Source: Limonium bicolor
Taxonomy: Eukaryota > Streptophyta > Magnoliopsida > Caryophyllales > Plumbaginaceae
Reading direction: 5' to 3'
DNA: 64,000 bases
Assembly (NCBI GenBank): GCA_023374045.1
Contig: CM041778.1
Span: 92,816,839 to 92,880,838, forward strand
The position numbers and the translations under genes were made by a program. Below are positions 57,445 to 64,000 of the stretch, piece by piece (the first letter of the stretch is position 1; every line of letters begins with the position of its first letter). The notes under the pieces were generated by a model. That model made no database searches. It saw nothing but the letters and a program-made list of their open reading frames with translations, and was not told where the DNA came from.

Positions 57445-59662
57445 GAAATACCCCAAACCTTAATATATTGTTTAAACACCTAAATATGGTATATTAAGAC
57501 TAAAAAGAGTCTTAGAAACATTAGTAAACAAATTTAAACAAAAGAAAACACAAGATGTGCTTTAAGGTCAATAAAGGCCAAAATGTGCTCTAAGCTTGGG
57601 ATAAGCTTGGTTAAGACCTAATGAACTTACCAAGATCTTATTTATATACTAATGAACATATTAAACCAATTACCAAAGAAAACCAAGCTTGAAAACAAGT
57701 TTAAAACACAAAATGTGCTTTAAGGAGTCTTAAAGCACATTTTTGAAAAATTGTCTTGTAAATGAGTTTTGAGTGGCTAGATGTCCATCATTACTCTTAA
57801 ATATATATGTGTACTATATAATATCACATTTGGATGTCTATATCAATGGGAAATCAAAAATTTCACTTCTATGTGCCTTGTTTTCATGAATAGTGATTTT
57901 TATAAGCTATTTTGTAACATATGTTGTATAAGTAATTAAATTGACAAATAAAGACTATATACCCTCATACTACTATTGGGGCCGGTTTTTAAGGTTGGTG
58001 ACACACCACCTTTGTTAGCTTGTTAAGAAATAAAGAAGACTACTTAAGTACCTTTTACTTTTTTAAAGCATAAATATCTTCAAAAGCAAATTCTATCTCA
58101 TGCTCTCATTTCTTTCTTTCATTTCCCACGGTTTCAAACACCTTCTTCACCTCTCTTCTTCATTCTCTCACGTTTGCAATAGTACTCACCACCATCTCCA
58201 TCTTTGATCTCTTGTAAAATCTAGCTCACTTGTCCAAATCAAAAACAAACACCACCAATCTCTTCCTCCCATCATCAAGCTCTCATTTCTATCTTCTTAA
58301 AATTCCAAGACCACCATTTCGGTGCCAAGGAGTTCCACCATTGAAGGAGCTTGAGCTTGTATTTTTACATATTGTTACTCTCCTTTGCTTCTAGGTAAGG
58401 AATCTCAAATAAAAACTTCATTTCCTCCATGTTTTTGTTGTGACCGAAAATACCTATTGAAGGAGCTCTTTGTGTGACTTTGTTCTAGCTTCATTCCAAC
58501 TCTTCATGGACTAGGTGGAGTCCTCTCTTGTTAGATATTCAAACTCTCTTCAAAGATCAAAGTAAAACAACTACATTTATGTTTTTGAAACAATGTAAAA
58601 TTAGGGTTTACAATGAGATGAAGCTTATAGCTTGAATACTCATATAATGTTTGTATATTGTTTAGAACTTGACAAAGAATCAAATACCTTACCGTTTTTA
58701 AAGGAAACAAGAAAGAAGTTGTTTGGAAAAGAGGTAAATCTACTAACCTAATGTTGTTTAATGCCTTAGGAGAAATGAGCTTATAATGCTTGTTAAAACT
58801 ACCTAAAGAGCAAATGGTGAATGACATAGTAAAGTGTTCTCAAGAGCTTAGTAAAAGGCATAAGTGTTGTTGAGTGTATTTGCAGGTCAAAGGCAAATAT
58901 ATTTGGAAATTCAATTTGTATGATTTATGCATCTTAAGGGCCTAAGAGCCATGCATTTTAAGGGCCTAAGTGCCATGCAATTTAAATTATGCACTATATT
59001 GTAATGTAGTGTGAATTTGGTGAAGTTGTGTATGAGAGTGTTCTTGTGATTCTAGGTGTTCTTGTGTGTTTAATGGAGAAAACAAAGTTTTTAGGCTTAG
59101 TAATGTTCTAGGGGAATCCATGTCAAATTTTAGGTAAGAAGCAAGAAGTTCTAAGTGTTTACATAAGGTTTGGTGAGTTAGGGTGTTAGGAAATGACTAA
59201 GTGTTTTACAGGAGAAGATATAATGTCTTAAGTGTTCTAGAGTGTAAAGGACTTAGGCATGAGCTTGAGGTTTTAGTATGTACCAAAGTCATTTTGGACT
59301 TAGGTAAAGACTTAGGCAAACTTTGGTAAAATAAGGAGAAAGTGTAAACTTGGAAAAGAATTTCAAGAATGACATAAGGAGTTAGTTATGAGAAATAATG
59401 CTTAAAGAGATGTTTAAGATGAGGAGAAAACATTTGGGATAGTAGTTATCATAGGTATGAAATACCATTGGGAAAACTAGGAGGAAATAACATAAGTGTT
59501 AAGGAATTTTACAAGGAAATAAGTAAAGGCTTAAGGAATTAGAAAATGAGTTTCATGGATGTTGTATGTGGATATAAGGTACCAAATGTTGTTAGGTAGC
59601 ATTAAGAGGCTTTAGGAGAAGTTTGGTGAAGATTTGACAAAGTTTGGGTAAGTTTAGAGGAC

Positions 59663-60110
59663 GTCCGACCCAGGGGTCCGACCCAAGTTTGGGTCGAACA
59701 GCCTCTGTTAGACGTCAGGAAATTGTTCTGGAATGGTCCGACCCAGAAGGGTGGGTCGGACATGGGTCGGACGTCATATTTCAAAGGAGGGAAAACGTTC
59801 TGGAATGGTCCGACCCAGTCGAGTGAGTCGGACGTGGGTCGGACGGGCATGTTGTAAGGCGGTAAAATGTTCTGTAATGGTCCGACCCAGAAGGGTGGTC
59901 GGACATGGGTCGGACATGCATGTTCTGAGGTCGATGAAATTCTCTGTAATGGTCCGACCCAGTCGAGTGAGTCGGACGTGGTCGGACATGTCTCTGGAAT
60001 GGTCCGACCCAGAAGGTTGGGTCGGACATGGGTCGGACAAGGTAAGGTTCTTCAGACCCGAAAACCACTGGAAGGGTCCGACCAGTTGTGGGTCAGACGG
60101 TGGGTCGGAC
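59663..60110 (+). repeat. GTCCGACCC/GGGTCGGAC minisatellite in B 3' LTR
   Basis: Same array as at 49195-49649, with the same order of variant units; the copies differ by small indels only. Confidence 0.85.
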
Positions 60111-61351
60111 ATACCAAAACTTGTAAAAAAAAACAGAAAAAATGTGACTTATGTAGTAAACCCTAGGGTGTATAATGAAGGTAACCTAGGGTGAGTGACA
60201 TTTAAACATGTCAAATAATCATGTTAAACACTTAGTAAATTTGGAGGTTAAGTAAGTTAATTAACCGACATTCTTGGATCATGTATAGGAGTGACCTACG
60301 GTGGAAACAAATCAAGGCAAGGACCAAGGTATGGTTTTCTTGCAGTCTGTTGTCTACCGGTTTACACCGGCTTGTGTGTTGTATGTTTTTCTGTGTGTTT
60401 ATGACGTTATAAGATTTAAACATGTAATGAGTTTACAGTTGTTCATGTTATTGTGATGTTATGTTGTGACTCATTTCCCTTGTGTGTGTCTAACATGACT
60501 TACCACTTATTGTGTATTGGTTGTTAAGTTCCACCAAGAACTTCTAACAAGTGTTAACTGGGAAGTGAGGAATCCGGTTGTCCGGTCATGCATGTAAGTT
60601 AAGAGTAGATATCTGAATCAGATTCGACTCTTATGTTGTTAAGATTGTTCTCCTTAACCTGGCGTTCGATCTCCCGCTAGCTTCCTCCAAAGCTTACCTA
60701 TTCTGACTTATGATCGGTTTAGTGGGAACATGTGTTTGTGTGGTGTGTTCGGGTCACTAAATCCGAACCATCTGTGACTTAAGTTACTCGTTCGACTAAC
60801 AAACGGTAATGAGTGTGTGTAACGAGCTTAACATGAGGGTGAATCATTCTCTAGGCTCTTGTGTTATTTGACCCTTGTGGTTTGTTATTGTGGAACGAAG
60901 ATCCACTGTGTATGTGATGTTGTGCTGTACACTATTGATGTTATGCCACATGTTATGTTATGTTATGTTATGTATATAAATGAATGCCATGTTATCATGA
61001 CAATTAGTTGCGCGTATCCCGGTAGCCGATGGGCTGCGCGTTAACCATACCAGCCAAGGGTTGCTGACCCCCTCGGGGGATCCATATTTCTTATACTGCA
61101 GGATGAGGATCGAAGAAGCGGAGTGGCTCTAGATCCTAGGATGTGGTTTACTTTTGTGTACTTTTGGATGTTGGCCCGGGATGCGCCTGTGCTCCTGTGG
61201 CGTGGTATATATTTGGTTTTGACAGTTTACAGTGATGTTTAACAGTGAATGATGTATGTAATACTCGGTATTGTATATGATGTATTTATGGTTTAGTTTT
61301 ATGCTCGGGAGTCTGATCATCAGACCGGTACACTTGTATTTATTCTGCCTT

Positions 61352-61373
61352 GTCAACCACGTGGGTGGTTGAC
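61352..61373 (+). promoter_or_regulatory. Covarying LTR hairpin, B 3' LTR copy
   Basis: GTCAACCAC-GTGG-GTGGTTGAC, perfect nine-pair stem. Compared with A and C, three base pairs have changed on both sides. Confidence 0.6.
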
Positions 61374-61464
61374 GGCGTTGTAGCACTGAAGCGTTAGTTA
61401 CTGTTTAGTTATTTATTTCCGCTGCGACTTCATTTAGTGTTATGTGCGTAGTAGGGGTGTTACA

Positions 61465-63021
61465 TGCCGTTACACGGCTTGTGTGCTGTGTGCTTTGTTT
61501 GACAATGACCATAAGATTAAAGCATGGAATTGGATTGCTTGTTGTGATTGCTTATATGCTTGAGATATATCATTGCTGCATATTACTTGCGCGCACACAG
61601 TAGTTTAGTCCCTTTCTCGTCTATGGAGCTTTGAGATGAAACTTGACGAACTACGTAAACAAACCAAAAGAACTACACAATGAAAAACTCCTCTCTAACT
61701 ATAGAGGACTCCTAAGGACACCCACTATGGTGTCAAGATATTTATGATAAGTGAATGCCCTATTGAGGACTACGATCGACACCCACAATGGTGTCGAGCT
61801 GACAAAAAATAATAATAAATAAATATATAATAAGTAAGTACCAGCTGATGGATCATATGGATAATCCGGGAAGAAGAATTCTCGGCCGCGCGGTTTGGAC
61901 GCTCGGGAGTTGGTATCTGCATCAGATCCTTCGACCGACTATTGTTATTATTGTGGAGCGCTTCCTGGGGTCGAGAGACGACCCCTTTGTCTCGACGTAC
62001 GACGCCGGGACTGGAGGATTAGCGAGCACACCCTGGGGTCTAGAGATGACCCCTCTTTCTCGACATATGACGTCGGGAATGGAGGAGTGGCTATGGAGAA
62101 GACGTTCTCCAAATTGTGGTGATAAGAGAATTCACAAATAATCCTTAAGAAACAAGGATGATTAGCACCTACATAATAAAGACTCGGGATCTAACCTATA
62201 TCCCTTGACTTGGTGCAAGAAAAGGAAGGTAAACTTGTGTAATGAGAACAAGAAGACAATACGTAATCCCTTGAATGATCCCATAGGGAGGATCACCGGT
62301 ATAATTACCTTTGCACGCATCCTATAGATTACTTGATTGTTGTTGCTACATTAGCAGCTTATTGTCCTGAGTTGCGTGCTTGCAAGTTGTGCTTGACTGC
62401 CTATTGATATTGCTATGCTACTTGCAAGTTGTGCTTGGTTGCTTTTGATATTGCTATGCTACCGATGAGTGTGTATGGTATCATGATGTGCTAATGTGTG
62501 CTTTACTGCTTTATATAGCATGTAATTGACCTAATAATATTCGACCAAGTAGTCGTGTGGCCCAGTAACATGCGGGCTTCACACGTTCATACTCGGCATA
62601 GTTTTGCTGAGTCCTTTATTTTTACAGGTGATCCTCTGGAACGTGACGGAGCGTAGGTGGTATGACTACCATGGGGGTAGTCCATTTGGGCAAGACTGTT
62701 AAGTAGTGTTTTTTCTTATGTATGGGTGGTGACTATGTGTCGCTATACCCTTGTTGTAAGTTTCGGGTTGTGTTGTTTAAGTCATTAACTACACTGTAGA
62801 CGCTCGGTACTTGGGTTGTACTTTATGTTGTATTTGGACTTCGTTAAGGTTGGACTTCCAGTCATACAGACCGTAACTTGGAGTTGGAATTGTGGTCTGT
62901 CAACCACGTGGGTGGTTGGCGTCTGTGACACCCGGATGGAGGTTATTCCGTTGCAAGCTAGTTTACATTATCGTCGGGCGTTTCAATTAATCTAGGGATG
63001 TTTTTTTTCGGGGGTGTTACA
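61465..63021 (+). mobile_element. Solo LTR G, right part
   Basis: After the TGCCG duplication of B, the sequence continues a related but distinct LTR: TTACACGGCTTGTGTG..., ACTCGGCA...TTGCTGAGT (62600-62622) and the hairpin at 62899-62920. It ends GGGGGTGTTACA at 63021, followed by ATTAA (63022-63026). No gene is supported. Confidence 0.7.
62899..62920 (+). promoter_or_regulatory. Covarying LTR hairpin, G copy
   Basis: GTCAACCAC-GTGG-GTGGTTGGC, with one T-G wobble near the base. Confidence 0.55.
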
Positions 63022-64000
63022 ATTAATCTTGGTCAAAGCTTCTAACATGGTCTATATTGACCCATTGACCACCAGTTTGACCATAGTTTCAATAAATTAC
63101 AGTTTTGACCCAATATTTTTAGAAATTACACTTCGACCCCAAATTTAATATAATTTTATAAAAATCCATTTTAATATCTTTTAACATATGGTTTTTGGCT
63201 ATATTATTCATTTAGTCTCCTAAATTTATTTAAATTACAACCTGACCCCAACTTTATTTCGGTAATATTATTAAATTCTAATATTTGGTTTAAACTTAAT
63301 AGAATATAAAATTAAATAGTCTAAAATACCTAGCTTTGTTACAAACCTTATTATATAATATAAATCACTTATAAATGTCATAAAAGACATTATAGGTTAC
63401 GGTTTTGGTATGTACTTGTTACAATATTTTATAAATTGTGTTTTAATCATTTACTTTATTCTATGACATTATATGTCACATAGACATTGGTTAATTTTTC
63501 CAACATGTTATAAAACATTTTAATATATAGTTTGGTTAAATATAACATGTAAACTCTCGGCTTATACTACACTTATCCATATAATTTCATAAATCATGAT
63601 TTAACCCCTTAAACTATTTCCTTGACCTTATAGGTCATTTAAACACCAAACTAACTAACCCAAAATTATATTAAATATTTTAACACATAGTTAGGTTTTA
63701 TAACCCCATAAACCCACGACTCATATTATAGAATAACAAAATGGCATAAAAACTTTGTATTATACATAGTTAACATAATTACTTGGTTTATAAGCTTTTA
63801 AACCAGCCAAATAGCACTCAATCAGCTCTCGGCTGTAACATAATGTTTTAAAATCATTTGAACATTAACCCATATAAACACTAATTAACCTTTCATTTAG
63901 GTAGTGATTTAACTCACCTTGCTAGGTTTTGACCACACACCTAGCTCCAACAATTTTACAGAACTTTCCAAGCTCTAACAGCCTTGCGGCAACATACATA
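63022..64000 (-). mobile_element. Element E LTR (minus strand), second part
   Basis: AT-rich sequence after the ATTAA duplication of G, like the sequence left of 27523. Since G is flanked by a duplicated 5-bp site, this should be the continuation of E's LTR, which leaves the window on the right. No gene or further motif is seen. Confidence 0.4.

Larger units (their letters stand above)
57445..61464 (+). mobile_element. Element B 3' LTR
   Basis: It runs from TGAAATACCCCAAACC to GGGGTGTTACA (4020 bp), followed by TGCCG (61465-61469), matching the left flank of B. It is nearly identical to the split 5' LTR, with scattered one-base indels. It contains the minisatellite at 59663-60110 and hairpins near 61060 and at 61352-61373. 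No gene is supported. Confidence 0.95.

Overview
The window is angiosperm nuclear DNA made almost entirely of nested LTR retrotransposons, with no ordinary host gene that I can support. The evidence for a plant is the set of Ty3/gypsy clades present (Tekay-like chromoviruses with a C-terminal chromodomain-like tail, an Athila element), initiator-methionine tRNA primer sites of the TGGTATCAGAGC type, GT-AG introns, and a Stowaway-type MITE with CTCCCTCCGTCCC ends. The species cannot be read from the sequence. The long LTRs (about 4 kb) and deep nesting suggest heterochromatin of a large genome.

Layout, from outermost to innermost. E is a minus-strand gypsy-like element. Its LTR covers 24428-27527 and continues at 63022-64000; its primer site is at 24412-24423 and a scrap of gag is at 24082-24198. 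Two independent stacks sit inside E. Right stack: G, a solo LTR (27528-63021, target duplication ATTAA), contains B, a complete Tekay-like element (33210-61464, duplication TGCCG). The 5' LTR of B contains C (33778-47523, duplication CCACC), whose two 4.4-kb LTRs are nearly identical but whose interior has no usable ORF. Left stack: D, an Athila element (visible from 15304 to 24081), contains A, a Tekay-like element (1-15303, its 5' LTR cut by the window edge). Near its primer site A contains F, a scrambled minus-strand chromovirus fragment (about 1287-4646). G also carries a 237-bp MITE, a 273-bp tandem duplication and a GGAACC-rich unit.

The notable system is in A and B. Both carry, at the same place between the gag zinc knuckles and the protease, a complete AlkB-type 2-oxoglutarate/Fe(II) dioxygenase module (6495-7309 in A, 52819-53569 in B). 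It resembles the plant nuclear ALKBH1-like family. The HxD...H iron triad and the distal Arg codon are kept in both. The module lies inside a roughly 1.07-kb segment with splice-like ends in both elements. Removing that segment would join gag to protease in the same phase in both (P-G-C-x-L-G-T across the junction). An AG lies directly in front of the AlkB reading frame and an AATAAA lies after it. The simplest reading is that splicing selects between a gag-pol message and an AlkB message. By analogy with RNA-virus AlkB domains, the enzyme may remove alkyl or methyl groups from element RNA or DNA; that function is inference.

The LTR families A, B, C, G and E, though diverged in sequence, share RNA-like structure near their 3' ends: a hairpin with compensatory base changes, a second hairpin beside a C5/G5 palindrome, and a stem that pairs the primer-binding site with a sequence just downstream. 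A, B and C also carry a duplicate of the polypurine tract behind a small hairpin. Each LTR family has its own GC-rich minisatellite built from inverted TCCGG-like words. Most coding regions are broken by single-base indels, some of which could be sequencing errors.
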